Notes under the pieces: model-generated | Database searches by the model: none | The model's input: only the letters and a program-made list of their open reading frames with translations | What the model was told of the DNA's origin: nothing | Assembly: GCF_047496725.1 (NCBI RefSeq) | Contig: NC_132971.1 | Location: 13,078,501-13,142,500, forward strand | Reading direction: 5' to 3' | Source: Anoplolepis gracilipes | Lineage: Eukaryota > Arthropoda > Insecta > Hymenoptera > Formicidae | Length of the DNA: 64,000 bases | Position numbers and translations under genes: made by a program | In this document: one piece after another, positions 13,301 through 27,164 of the stretch | Layout of the letters: each line of letters begins with the position of its first letter | Position numbering within the stretch: the first letter of the stretch is position 1

Positions 13301-14440
13301 AAGAGATTTATAAATATATTAATTGGAGTGTGCTCTCTCTTTCTCTCTCTTTTTCTTTTTTCTCTCTCAAACTTTTAGTCTTGATTATGATAATTCTCAA
13401 AATTATAATTATTTTGTAATTTAAAAATGTAATATTAAATTTTTGTGATAATAAATACAGAAATATTGTATTTATTTATTAACTGTTTAGATAAACATGT
13501 AATATTATATATATGTAAATATATACAATTAAAAATTTCACAAATATTGTTTATACATACAAAATGTATATAATAATTTTGTTGGTACATTTAAATAGAT
13601 ATCTGTTAATTATAACGATGGCGCTTTAAGCGAAATTTGTTCACAATAAACGCGGAGTAGTCGTAACGTTATTAGGTAACACCTCGACATAAAAGGGGCA
13701 GAAAGAATTTATCACAACGGTTAATGCAACCGCGGTCGTGACCATCGTACTTAGTCAGTTCATACAATGCACCTCGCGGATGATAATTAGCGGCGAGTTC
13801 GCGCGCGCGCGAGGAGGAGGCTAAACGTGCGGCGAGGCTCTTTAGGTATACGATTGGCGCGCGCGAGCTCTGAAACAATTAAGAAATTGTTTCGGCCGTT
13901 AACCTTTAAGATCGCGGGGCACATGATTCATTGCCGGCGGCGCCGTACCTTCACCTAATGCGATTCTAATAGTAGCGTGCGCGCGAAGTTCACGGCGGCG
14001 AGTCTGCGGAACGCGAGCGCGCGAGAAGACTCGCCGCCAGCTCTCATCGCGCATCGGGTTCCCTTTCCGGCTGGTTTTAGATTTCCTAGCAGATTGCGAG
14101 TGTTGTATACCGATTAAAGGTGCGTTTACACCGCGTTCCTTCCTTTGCTCGTGTCTGTAGCGGAAGCGTACGCGCTGCCGCGAACGGATTCTTTCGTCGC
14201 TGATCCGAGTATCCGCTCATTATTCGCCATGCACGATAATGCGCCGGCATTGATTTCACGCTATCCTCCACCTTCAATTGATTATAAATGTGGAATTTTA
14301 TTTCAGGAAAATTGAAATTTCTTTATTTAGAGATTTGAAATATCTCTGAAGAAAAACTGGAAGAATAGAGTTTATCAGCTCGTATAGTTTAAAAGTATTT
14401 TTATAAATATACTTGTGTATTATTTCCGACATGTCAACAT
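10356..14440. other. AT-rich DNA with a CpG island at 13.66-14.25 kb
   Basis: A modest GC patch lies at 10.55-11.50 kb and another at 11.82-12.10 kb. An A-tract sits near 13081-13100 and CT-rich sequence near 13332-13368. The 13.66-14.25 kb island contains many CG dinucleotides, including GCGCGCGCGAGG, and could be a promoter or untranslated exon. No exon with matching splice phases is recognised. Confidence 0.5.
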
Positions 14441-15050
14441 CCCAGCTAGCAAGCACACGACATTTAGACGTCAAAATATGGTCAGTTCGAACCAAATATG
14501 ACGTGTAATGACGTAAAAATGACGGACTAATGTCACAGACCGATCACGACATTTCAAGACGTTAAAAAGACGTGACTTTATGACCATTTTAGACCTATTA
14601 GTGACGTTTTAATGACATTTGATCATGAATCTTTTCCTTTAGCGTGAATTCGTGAAAAGTGAAAAATTCGTTCACAAATATTAAATTCGTTTATGAAACT
14701 TTTCACTTTTCACGAGTTCACGCTAGAGGAAAAAATTCATGATCAAATGTCATGATCAAGTCCCAAGTTATAGAAGAAATTCATATTAAGGCCGTGATAT
14801 ATAGAGAAATGTGAATATCAAAATTATACAAAAAATTGTTTTAAAATATTATAAAAAATTAAATGAATTTTTAGTTAAAAAATAGTAATACTTAGGCGAT
14901 TTATAATAATGACTTAAGAATCACGATATTATGACGTTTTTTACAACATCATTAAGACGTTTTAAATTAGACATTATTTGGTCACGTGACGTCATTGAAC
15001 CAGAAATGACCAGTTTTCTAACGTCAAAAGACATGTGCTTGCTACCTAGG
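14441..15050. mobile_element. Foldback MITE-like element rich in TGACGT motifs
   Basis: The terminal inverted repeats begin CCCAGCTAGCAAGCACACG on the left, and the complemented right end reads CCTAGGTAGCAAGCACATG. Total length is about 610 bp. A second inner hairpin has ~65-bp arms (about 14612-14680 and 14686-14753), including ATGACATTTGATCATGAAT. About ten GACGT/ACGTC motifs occur in the outer parts, with a full CRE-type TGACGTCA at 14987-14994 overlapping CACGTG at 14983-14988. The target duplication is not clear (possibly only AT). There is no open frame, so it is non-autonomous. Confidence 0.75.
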
Positions 15051-15952
15051 ATATAACTTATAAATAAATTTTATAGTTAAAATTAATAAATAATTAATTT
15101 TTGAATTCCATAAATCATAACTATCGCTATATGTGCGTTTTCAATTAAAATAGCATATCGAAAAGTAACATAATTGAATTACATAATCGCGTGCGCTTCA
15201 TCGAGACTTCACGGAACTTTCTTTAATGCCCTTATAATCGACTGTACTCTACAAATGAGTTGTTCGTTATGCGTGCATAATATCAACAATGGAACGTATT
15301 ATATCATGCATGATGCGTAGAGTCTCGGGAGCTAACGGAGACTGGCGGCAATATTCTTCTGAATAGTGGCTTGGCCGGTATTCAATTAGAAGCGTAATGC
15401 ACCTCGCACGCGGTTTCACGTATAAATATGCATGGATGGGTGCAACGGATGCGATGCATGCGTGCATGCATATATTGCGTTGGCAGTGGGTGGGTGAGAC
15501 CGGCCGGGGGATCTCCCTTCACGCTTGCGGCTCGCACGCGAGGAGGATCGCGGATAATAAATCTACGCGCGCGTACGAGAAGTAGGCGGAAAGGATACGA
15601 AAGGTACGGAAGAGAGCCTCTCGGTATGCGTTATGACGAAGAAAGTCTGATCGACAGTGGCGAATCTTTTAATAACCGTGGCAAATTTATTGAAACAATA
15701 ATGCAGAAACAAATTATTAAATAAAAAGATATTTTTGGACCAGCAATATTTGTAAGAAAATCCGATTCTTGTACAAATATTTGGTTCATTTTCTATTTTA
15801 CAAATATATTTTTAATATTTCATATTCGGCATTTAATATAATTATTATTTAGTATTATGATAATTGTAGATAAAATTGTGTAATGATATGCAACAGCTCT
15901 TATTATAGATTTAAAATTTTAAATAATTCTTTTATCAATTTTTTGCGATTTG

Positions 15953-16008
15953 GAGTCGAAATCCACTACTGTCAATTCAATAATTGAATTCGCTTGATTT
16001 CGACATAG
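15953..16008. repeat. Short inverted repeat (hairpin)
   Basis: AGTCGAAATC and GATTTCGACA form outer arms around an inner near-palindrome AATTCAATAATTGAATT. It may be a small structural element or a remnant of a mobile element; nothing indicates function. Confidence 0.6.
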
Positions 16009-16945
16009 TAATACGTTGTGAAATGTGAGTATTGGTAGAAATTGGTTAGCAGGTATCGCGAAACTTCAACTACCCGTAAATCCAATTATTGGATATAACA
16101 TGAATTTTCCAGTTATATTTTTCTTGATAGCATCTAAACAATCATACGGAGGAATTTTTAATCATGACTTCTTCGATTTGTGTGAAAATTATATCAATCC
16201 AAAATTATTTTCGATAAATAAATGATAAATATGAATTGAATTTTAGAATATTCTGATATCATTTTAGTACCAAATATTCAATAAACATTGATTATTTTTA
16301 ATTACTTAACATATAGAAAAAGAGGAAGATTTGGAAGCGGATTTCTAAATTATATAAAAATTAATTACAGCAATTATGTAGAGATCATACTTGACTAAGA
16401 TTAATATATTACACATGCTTCCATCAAACATTTATAAAAATTTAATATAATATTCAGTGGAGGTACATACGATAAATTTACAATAAAATTGAGAAAAATA
16501 GAATAAATCAAGATAATGTGTAAACGCTCTTTAAATACATACACCTTTTAGATCCGTTTTAGTGACTGAGAAAGCGGTAATAACAGTGCAAATGTCCATG
16601 TCGAACCATAAAATAACGCAGCATTTGTCGGCGTTAATAACGAATAATATAATAGGATCAGCCCATGGGGGATTGTCATCATTTTCTGACCGTGATTCCA
16701 CGTTCGACAACAAGTCGTAACGACTACAATCTCCTCGCTCCACACCGGCGTTGTACCGTGCAATCAAATCCTAATACAGTAATTATTATGCATGTTCCGA
16801 GTATAACTTTATGTCCGTTAGTCGTTGTCAGCAAGTAGCTGTGCTCGCTTAGCGCGAAAAGAGAGAGAAAGAGAGAGCCCTAAGGGACAGAGTCATAGAG
16901 CGGTGGCCGGAAGAGAAATTTCACGCGTGAGTGTAATTGCATTTT

Positions 16946-16997
16946 CGCGAGAGACGCGATAGATCGATCTATCGAACGATCGGCGAAATCTCTCGCG
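16946..16997. repeat. Palindromic hairpin in a CpG island
   Basis: A perfect 18-bp palindrome, CGATAGATCGATCTATCG (16957-16974), is enclosed by outer arms CGCGAGAGA (16946-16954) and TCTCTCGCG (16989-16997). It sits in the GC-rich patch 16.83-17.20 kb, next to GA-rich sequence. Confidence 0.8.
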
Positions 16998-19900
16998 CTT
17001 TCCCGCGCGAATATCTATATTCGAGAGGAACGGACACGAGAGTTGTGCCACGCGCGTCGTCGAGCGCGACAAGGAGACTTGTTTTGCCTTCGATCTATTT
17101 TGCTTGACGAGACGAAATTATGGCCGAGCAGATCGGATCGGATCTTAAGGCGTTATTGGCGAATTTTTATGCGTCGCGTTCAAGTTTCACCGGTAAACGT
17201 TTCTCTTCGTTTTTCGAGAATGCTTTGGAGATTCAGGTTTTTTATTTTCTATTTGATAGAATTTTTTAAATGATGTCTTTGGATCAAGATAATAAATAGA
17301 AACATCATAAAATTATTGCTATTTATTTGTTTGTTTAAATGGAAACAAAAGTCAGTTTCTAATTTTTTATTTTATATAAGTAATGCTAATAAATTTTTAA
17401 TGATTAAACATTTATTAGCGTTACATTCGAAATAAACAATTAGATTTTTGTAAATTGGAAAATTAAATAAATTGGAAAATTAAAATTAAATGAAAATAAA
17501 AATTAAAAGTTTTGTAAATTAAACTTTAATCCATTTTTTCAGACTTTTTATTTATTATTCATATTATATTTGTATTATTTGTATTATGTAATATATTCTT
17601 GGGTTTGCTTCTGAATTTAGTCGCAAAAGTTTAATTTTATTTTTTTTTATTCTCTATATTTTCTTAATTATATCTTTTTCATTACCAACCGTTTATCAGG
17701 TAATAGAAAGAAGAAGAAAATGTACTCATCTTTATGTATGAACTTTACAGGGTGCGTGAAATACATGCATGCTACATTAAAATGAATACAAGAGTATAAT
17801 ATGTAATCTATGTAAACGGGGATATTATACGCTTGAAAATAATCTTGCACGAAATTATGTATCAGATTGCGTAGCTCATTAATCAATCTGACTTACGACG
17901 CTTTTTCTCTCATTTGCTTTCATATGTATACGCGTATCTTAGATGTGAATACATTTTCGTATATAAAATTAACCATTTGATCTATACATTTGATCCATTA
18001 TTATACAAACAATTATTATGTTTTTAATACATTCTGATATTAAAAATTTCTAAAAGTTTCTGTTGACATAAATCATAAATAATTAATAAACTTAATGAAC
18101 TTATAATAATAATTAGTAAACTAATTAGTAAAATTAATTAGTATTATAAGAATAATTAATAAACTTAACGATTTACTAAAATCATACATATTAAAAAATT
18201 ATATATATTATATTATATTTTTAAAAAAAAACGTAAAAAAAACACTGATACTCTATCAACTGATTTGTTGTCGTACTAAAACATTGTATTTTATATATCA
18301 AATATTTAATAATTCAATGAAATAATTTCATGCCGAATCTTGTGTATCTGGCATTTCTGATTGATTATTTATTAATAAATGGATCGATACGTGGCTTTCC
18401 ATTATTTATAATAATTTATTTGATTCGGCAATTTATGTATTATTCCACGGTTTATATAGTAATTGTTTTCTGTTATTTAAATTATTTAATTTGATACGTA
18501 TTACTTTGCTTTTTTATGCGAAAATGTAATTATGACAAATTTTATATTGGCGAGACAAATTTTAACCGCGACGTAAAATATATTCGAGTCAAGCATCGTT
18601 AAAGAAATAATTGTTGCCCACACATATCATAATACAATAAATTAAAATATAATTTTCTTATCCTTTCGATTTCTATTTCATGGCGTCGCGATGCTACCAC
18701 AATCGCTGCATTCGAAAAAATTAAACGAGTCGTCCCGTAATCAAAGAGGTGTGGGTTCAAGTTAAACCTGGACGAATCTCTAAACCCCTGCACGCGGAGA
18801 TCCTTTCGGCTCGGTCTCGCGCCACCACCCACGTGGACGAGGCCGTCGAGCCACCGATCCTTTTCATTCTAAACGAGCGATTCAAAGCTGGACGTAAGGT
18901 AAATCCCCCGGCATAGTCACGGCGAAGTCGTATATATTTCGCCCGCGCCACATGCTCGCGCACTCCGCGGCGACTTGTGTCTTGTGTCCCCCTCTCGTAC
19001 GTCGTGTGTGGTCCTTTTATATAATTTGTTCGCCGTCTTTCCCTCGTGTTCTGTCGTCTCAGCGCGCGACGTCCGTGAACGATGACATTATGTTAACTCC
19101 ACGGGCGACTTTCCGGCGAGGTCCACTTTTGGCGGAAAAATCGATTCGTGAAAATCTAGCAGTGACTAGTTTTCATACTTTTGAACTGGACTTGTTGAAT
19201 AAAAAAGATTGACTTATGCATAATTTTATTACAAGTTTATATGTATGTATCTGTGTGTGTGTGTATTTTTTATTATTTATTTAGAGTAAAATTGAGAGTT
19301 CTCACAATATTTCTACACAATGTGAATAAATAATATTTCTAACAAATTAATTTATTAATTAAAAAAAACTTTCGGACAGAATATAAAGGCTAATAACAAA
19401 GTTAACAGTGAGTGATGGTGCGTGTGCATAAATTGAATCATAAATGAATTATAACATAATTATTGTACCGAAGCAATTTCGATTTGGTATATTTTAAGAT
19501 CCTCTTCAGGATGGGCAATCATGGATATATTACAAAAAATGTAATATTCAAGATCATCGGAAAAAAATATAAAGAATTATTACATTATTGTACACGTCAT
19601 GAAAGTCATCCATATAATAAGGTTTTCTTTGTATAATAAACATAAACATAACTCAATATAATAGTGCTGAAGCCAAGAAGTCAAGAACGAAAATAAATCT
19701 AGAAATGAAAACGTACATAATTAAAATATAAAGAAAATCTTTAAAAAATTGTATTGTCAAAAATTATATGTTATATATTGTAAATGAGAGATGCAGAGAT
19801 ATGTCATGAGCGCATCACGAACTTAACGTGACAACTCCCACATTTTGCTCCTCGATAAAGAAATCATCTTTCACATCAGTGTGCTTCCTCAAATATAATG

Positions 19901-22900
19901 TTGTTAGATATTTCAATTTAATTTTAATTAATCTTAATTACAATGTGATTGTAACTATTAAAGTTATTTATACTTTACAATCTCTTTGTATATTTATGCG
20001 TTTTTATTTTATACTGAAACAGCGAAAAACTCCGCTGTACCTCTTAAAATATGATTTCTTTATTTGTCGAAAATTGCATCGCGATCGAGCGAATAGTGAT
20101 CTTTTTTGTAACGACTGGACGTCATAAACATCTTGGGCGATTAGTATAAGGAGGGATATAACGAAGCGAATAATGGATGTACTTTTGAAAGTACTCTCGA
20201 TGTAACTTCAGTCGTGTATTTTACGATACTTCTGCACTTGCCGGTCAATAAATACGATGTATACCATTACTGATACGTACTCTCGCGTTATCTTCGGCTG
20301 GCTTAATCGCGAATAATAATTTATTATGAACGCATAGCGTGTGCACGCACCATCATGTTCGAGATATCGCTTAAACATGTCAAGAATGCTTTATGAAATC
20401 CATTGCGAAAAGGAGGATTTAATGTCCCTGAAGCGCAAAGATTTGCAAGAAATTCACTATCTTCCCATGTTATTTGTACGAATTCTTTCATTGTACTTTC
20501 TACGCAGTCTATCTGACTGCGATTGTCTTTTATTGCTCTCGAGGAATCATACAAGTGAGAGAACGCATGGTTTTCTTCGCATTATTAACTCTGTAATATT
20601 ACCTATCATACAAGAGAATAATAATTAGAAATGAACGGTCAAAGGTTAATAAGCTACGCTTATTTCGCGCGTTACGCTTATTTTGCTGCCGATACATAGA
20701 AGTAACTTTCTCCACATATCATACCGTGCGACTTCGCGATGAGTATCTCTATCTTCATTATGAATCTACAATGTAAAGATTTTTTCAATGTTGTAATATT
20801 CATATACGCTTATATATTTTATATATTTATCACATACTGAAAAAAATTCGTTCTTTTATGGCGCTTTTACGTCTTTTTATCAGTTCCAATCTTTCTTGAA
20901 CCTTATTATTTATATACTCAATATTATTTTATATTTATTAAATTTATCTTAAGAGTGATTTTCTAGATTCTAATTAAATAGTTTAAAATTGACGAGTTGC
21001 TATATATTTGAATAGAATAATTATTTATATTTTTAACTACATAATAATTGTTGTATCAATTTTTTATATTATTAACTTCTTTTTTACATATTAATAAATT
21101 CACTTTCTCTTTCGAAATTTATAATACTGAAAAAATGTTTGGAATAAAAAAGAATAATGCTTTATATTATTCTTATCAGATGATAAAATTGCATCAACAT
21201 AGTGGCAAGTATTCATTAGTGCTCCGTCTATATTGATTACTTTCTAGAAAATTAAAAATTAAAGTACAAATCTTTCTTTCTCTCTCTGTCACACAATGTC
21301 GAATATAAGATGATTAGAAATGCATTTGCTGTACATTAGAAATTGAAATGTTATTTATAAGGAGATATAAAACCTTTTTTATTTAACTTATAAAGGCATT
21401 TAGATATTCTAAGCCAATTGAATTTGTGTTGTGATTAATCAAGAGTCTTGAATTATAGTGAAGATTAAATTTATATTTTTCTGATTTGATCATAAGTTTA
21501 ATAAATGTTCTATGATAGCGGAGCATTTTTATTTCACAATTATTTAGAACAATTTAATAAATTTAAAAATAAAGTTAAAATTTATAGACGTACATGCAGA
21601 ATTTAATAACTTTTAATTAAATAATCGTGTATTGTAACCAGCTATTCCTTGTGGAAACATCTCGGAAAGAGATCTTTTACGAGGGATCTATCAAATGCAA
21701 GAATTCTCGTTTGTAAATCGTTGCACGGTTATTCGTAAATTTGAGCTCGTTAAGAGACCATTATGGAATCCAGATCAGCGATCCCGAAAATGAGCCGCGC
21801 GATATGGCTTGTGCTCGCGGACGATCTCGGTGCAATTGAGGCAAAACCGACCGTTACTTCCTGTAGTTGCTTCCTATATATGGTAACCATATTATATACC
21901 GCCGATTATATTGATTGTTCTCGAGAAACTTATCGAGAAAGCGCAACTTTTTCTATCAAAGTAAAAAAATTCACATGGAATTAAATATAGAATAAGGTTG
22001 AAATTTAAAATAATTTATTTTTTAATTATTTGTAACTTAGAAACAATTAATGCTGACAAGAAACTCTTTAATAAAAGATGCAGATTAATAGAGGAAGAAA
22101 GGAAATCTAAATCTGCGTATGAAACATTGCTCGTTCGTTATCGGCGTTCTTATCACATTGGATTAGTCGATTATTAAAAAAACGGGCGGCTTAACGATCG
22201 CTTATACTCATCCGCATTGTACCATTCAATTTTCTGAGAGGGAAGAAAGGGTGTTCGGGATATAAGCGAACCAACGAGTTCCCACGCGACCGTTCGTGGT
22301 CCGCCGGGGGCCGGTTACGGCCTCTCACGTTCCCCACAAGCGAAAAGATCAAACGTCAATTTCTGTCTTTTAACGCATCCACGTCGCGATTGAGCGGCAT
22401 TTGGAGCAGAAAGGTATAATTGACGGATAATCGAACGCACCTGTTTAACCCCCCGCTCCCCGATCAATAGCACGACGTACGTGTCGTAACGTTATCATTA
22501 AAGTCGCATGCTCATATATACGCCCCCAAATTACACGTTGCACGCGGGATTGCAATCGATACCATCGACAGTCGTGCTGCTGCTGCTGCATTTGTACGTT
22601 TCTTTTTTCTCGGAAAAAGAAAGTTATCGTATTCTAGCGAAATTTTAGCGTGAAAGTTCGGATATATTTTGTTACATCTTGTTGTCTAATTATGTCGCGA
22701 TATGCGAACTGTGGATGTTAATTTTTTAACAAGAAATCCGAAGAAATTTATACTCTGGACAGTCGTTGCCCCGAAGAAAAGTTATTCAATTGCGTAAATT
22801 AGAGTACACGTCTGTATAACTGCGTCGATGCCACGGTACAAATAATACGCTTTTCTAATTTACGTCAAAGTAATCTATCGTAGAAAATTACTAGCGTTTA

Positions 22901-25900
22901 CTTTTATGGTTGCATTGCAATAATCTATCAAATTACTACAGCAATCAATTTCAGTTGTGATTTCTAGTTGAGCTTAGAATCAAATAAAGAAATAATGTGA
23001 GACGAAAATGGCTATGCTAAAACATATTTTTTTGATATTATACTTGCTATTCGATTTTTTTTTTTTTTTTTTTTCATTTCGAGTCTAAATTCTCTCGAAT
23101 TTAAATCCATGCGAACGTAACCGCCTCCGGGGGTCAATCGCGTGTCGTCAACCTTTCCAGGCGACTCCTTCCGGTTTCCGTACGAAAATCGCTCGTCGAG
23201 CAAGCACTTTCATTGTCGTTAGAAAACCGCCTTTGATTGGCGACCACGGCGATCGGCGACTCGATCGCACGATCGATAATTCGTGCGAGAGTACGCGCGG
23301 CGTACAGGGAAGATAGCGATTTCTTCCAGAGCCTTTCAAAACCTGTAATTTAGCGCGTGCTGCCAAGTTCTCTACCACCGGATGGGCCATCGGCGGTAGG
23401 ACCTTCGCTATCAACTTGATTAAATTTCCGGTCGCCGCTTTCGTTTTTACAGGTATTCCTTCCCGCTGTCAATTCCGCCGTCACTTTCTCGCGTTTGCGT
23501 CGCGTGGCTTCTTCACGCACGAAATCGTCGACAAACGCAAAGCACAATTCTTCTAAGCAGGCTCCTAAGACGTGAACTGCGGTTACTAATAATTCATTTC
23601 TTCATTCATTTCTTTATTTCTTCATTCAGTGGCTTTCATATGCCTTCTGACACAAAATGAATAATTAAAAATGTAAGAGAAAATTACTTTCTCTTTTAAC
23701 ATTTTTTGCTGTATCTCTTTTTGAAAGTTCTTACATCTTCTATCCCTATTTTCATTAAAATTAATTACAGTTTTTCTTTTCTAATTTTTCTTCCTCAATC
23801 TCTTAGTCATTAAAAAAAATTTAAAGCGAATTGAAATATTTGATTATTTTTGTACTTTTTTGTCATTACTTTTGGTTGCTACAAACAAATGTGCTTGCAA
23901 CTGCATTTTGACTTTCTCTTATTATTTTGATTTTATTTTAAAGATTTTTACACTTCATTTCATAAATATGCATATACATTTATGACAAATCGGTTTATAG
24001 AATTTAAAAAAAAACCTGTTGAAGGCATAATTAATTATCACATTGAAAATCAATTTACTTTTCTATAATCCTCTAACTAATTTAAATCTACGAGAAGATG
24101 AAAGTACATAGCTCCAGCATCATATATAAACTGCTCATTTTTCATGCCGGCGCTTTGAATAGCTCTCGTTGCTGAGCTCGAACCATGACAGCTCTTTTGA
24201 AATATTGCGATGACGTGTTGTATAGCATTGATGCGCTGCTTCATATTAACAATGCAATAATGCCACATTTTCACTTTTCCTAACGTCAGAACAAGACCTC
24301 ACAATGAACTCTGATGTTATCGAACGAAAATCTTTTTAGCAAAGCTTTTTGTATTATTGATAATCTGTCAAGATAACATATGACCGTCTCTGAACTGCTT
24401 TGAAAGATTCAACTGCTTCAGTTAATATTACCATTGCTTATAATCACTTGGTAAGCTGGGAAATATCTGTATTTGTTATTATATCAATATCATTCGTGAG
24501 AAGGTTGTAATCTTGGTTCTAACTGTTACACATGTAATTTCCATGTGAATAATAATATACAAATGTATAATCGCTTTTTCTTACATATACACAAATGCGC
24601 ATTAATAATTCTTATAATATATGAAATATTTATATAAAAAGTTTATTTTTATGAATAAATAATAATTTATATAAATAAATAATTTTTATATTTTTATTTA
24701 TATGAATGAATAATTTATTTTTTATTATTAATTATGTAGACATTCAAGACAATTTATACTCTTTCATTTATCAATATTTCTTTCTATTGAGGCATACAAG
24801 TATTATATTGCTCATTATTAATCTTTTATTTACTCATTTTCACTAATTGATAAATACTAGTGATTTTTGAAATTATTATATATTGTTTGAGTTTAAAAGA
24901 CAATTATTTTAATTGTTACATTTTGATATAAGAATTTTCCAGTTATGTAAAAGTTGTCTAACAGTTGAGATCTCACATAATCACAGTGAGATAACTAGAC
25001 AGATATAATATTTGAAAGCACCTATATAATATCGATCAGCGTGTAATTATTTCTTGACTGATCTACTTCCTAGATCATCATCATCTTACACAGTATATAT
25101 ATGTATGTTGGCATTAAAATTTGCTCCGAATCATATGTAATTACCATTATATGCATTACATAATTCGCGTATAGCTTCTCTATAGGCGCTTTTGGCATAC
25201 GCATACATGTACGCGTATATTCGTCTTGTCAATTTTTTTTCGCGCACTAAATGAACGTGCCGCGAGAAATCGAAGCCATCTCGATTATGTAAAAACAATT
25301 ATCCTCGCGCACGTATAAGGAGTGCAATTATTAAGCCGGTTAACCGAAGCATTACGAAAGTCGCGTAAAAGTGCATTGCGACAAGCGATTTTATGTCTTA
25401 AGCGATAGCATCTCTTTTTTTTTTGCTTGCATCGACCACGCTTTACCTTAAAAATTGATTTAACACGGTGTATCCCTGCAATTATCCTTTCGCTTAATGA
25501 CAAATTTTAATAACGGATTTTAGCTAGCCAAGTGAGACCTCTACGTAATATGAAGTATGAAATGATATAAACATTTTATAAAATTTTGCAAAACATTAAT
25601 AATTGAAGGGTATATATGCTTAATGAAAGATATAATCGAAAAGGATAATTATAGCTCGTTAAAAAATTTTCGATATGATTAACTCTTTATATTTGTGCTC
25701 ATATGTTTTACAATCTTATTTTATTATTAGGCTTTCAATTCTTGCGAAATTATTGAAACTCTCTGCAAAGGATTTATCTTCATTTTCTAATTACGATTAA
25801 TTTAGGTTTAATGTACCTGCGTAAACGCTAATTTACGATAGTTAATAAGCGGTTTAAGATCAAAACGCGATTACTTTATTACGATAATAATGTAATGCCA

Positions 25901-27092
25901 TATTCGGACGGTTGTTATCCTCGCGATAAATTATTGGCGGCGTGGGGCGGAGATCTTTGTCGCGTTTTAAATGTACTTTCCCGAATCGCTCGTAAATTAC
26001 GCGTTGTGTTTTCTGATATAGACGGGCACGAAACAGGTGCGTCGACCCGAGCAAGATGTTGCAGGAAGTCTTTGGTCCTACGTGAATTTATCGCTTTACC
26101 CGCAGACGTAAATAAAGCTTTAAACGATGGCTGCGGCGGCGGCATCTGTGCTTAATAATATGTCTGCGTATGGCACCCGCCGTTCAATGAGCGTGCAAAA
26201 AAAGGTAGAAAGACGTTTATAGACGGGGCATCGGTACATCGGGTGACAGCACTGCGTATCCACTATCGTCGCTCGTAAAACCGACGTATCGATTGTCGCT
26301 CGTTCATTCCCTCGTAAATCAGCTGGCGATAATAGCAAAAAAATACAGTCGATGCACGTCATTTTTCTCCGGATCCGGTTATAAACTGATTGCATGCGTG
26401 TGCGTACGATCGGTACTAATTCTGGTATTGTTTAGTAGCGAACAGAGAAAAGAGAAAGAAAGAGAAGGAGAGAAAATAGGCAGTGCTACTTATTAGTTAA
26501 ATTTTATTTTCTTATGAAAGAATTATAATTTAATAATTTCTTTGCTTTTGATATAAATATTTATTATAAAAAAAAAAGTTATAATTCCGCGATTTTTTCG
26601 ACTTTCAATCTATCGATAATCTCGTATAATCTCAGTAAATACCGTCAATATTGCATAGTAATAACATATCGATACTATTGATCGGAGATCCATTATCATT
26701 TAAATAATAATAGTTTTAGCACGATAAGATCTCAGTTATCTTATCTTGAAGTGTCATTTAAGTTCTTGATAGTATCGCTAAAATAACTCGAACAAGGCCA
26801 TAATGTTGCTTGAACATTCGACAATCATTTGCGAGAGAAAGAGAGGAAGTATATCGATAGTTATAGATTCGATCTCGTGAAATGCAAGGCAATGCAACGC
26901 AACCCGTCCGCGTAAGCTGTATGCGTAGGCGTGCTTGCGTAAGCGGAATGATACTTTGCGAAAGTCTCGCCGAGAGACTCGTCGAGCTTCTCTTCTGTAA
27001 ACGAACCAAGTATCTATATACATTACTCGTAGCTCGCACGGTTGGCCGAACCTAATGAATAATGAAACTCCTTTCATCGCGCGCTGACGAGT

Positions 27093-27096
<4 letters not shown>

Positions 27097-27150
<54 letters not shown>

Positions 27151-27164
27151 AAGAAAGAGAGAGA
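27097..27164. repeat. (GA)25 microsatellite with imperfect tail
   Basis: An uninterrupted GA run of about 50 bp is followed by GAAAGAAAGAAAGAGAGAGA. Frames through it yield Arg-Glu or Ser-Leu repeats and are not genes. GA/CT runs can bind GAGA-type factors in insects, but no such role is shown here. Confidence 0.95.

Larger units (their letters stand above)
15051..27096. other. Long stretch without a supported gene
   Basis: AT-rich DNA is interrupted by CpG-rich patches at about 15.27-15.65, 16.83-17.20, 18.75-19.10, 22.20-22.60, 23.10-23.55, 25.9-26.4 and 26.8-27.1 kb. A hairpin lies at about 15746-15782 and another at 15953-16008. A T20 tract is at 23055-23074 and (TGC)5 at 22575-22589. 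Open frames in the GC patches occur on both strands without splice support. The minus frame at 24077-24274 and the overlapping minus frames at 16531-16767 might be remnants of decayed coding sequence, but I recognise nothing in them. Confidence 0.45.
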
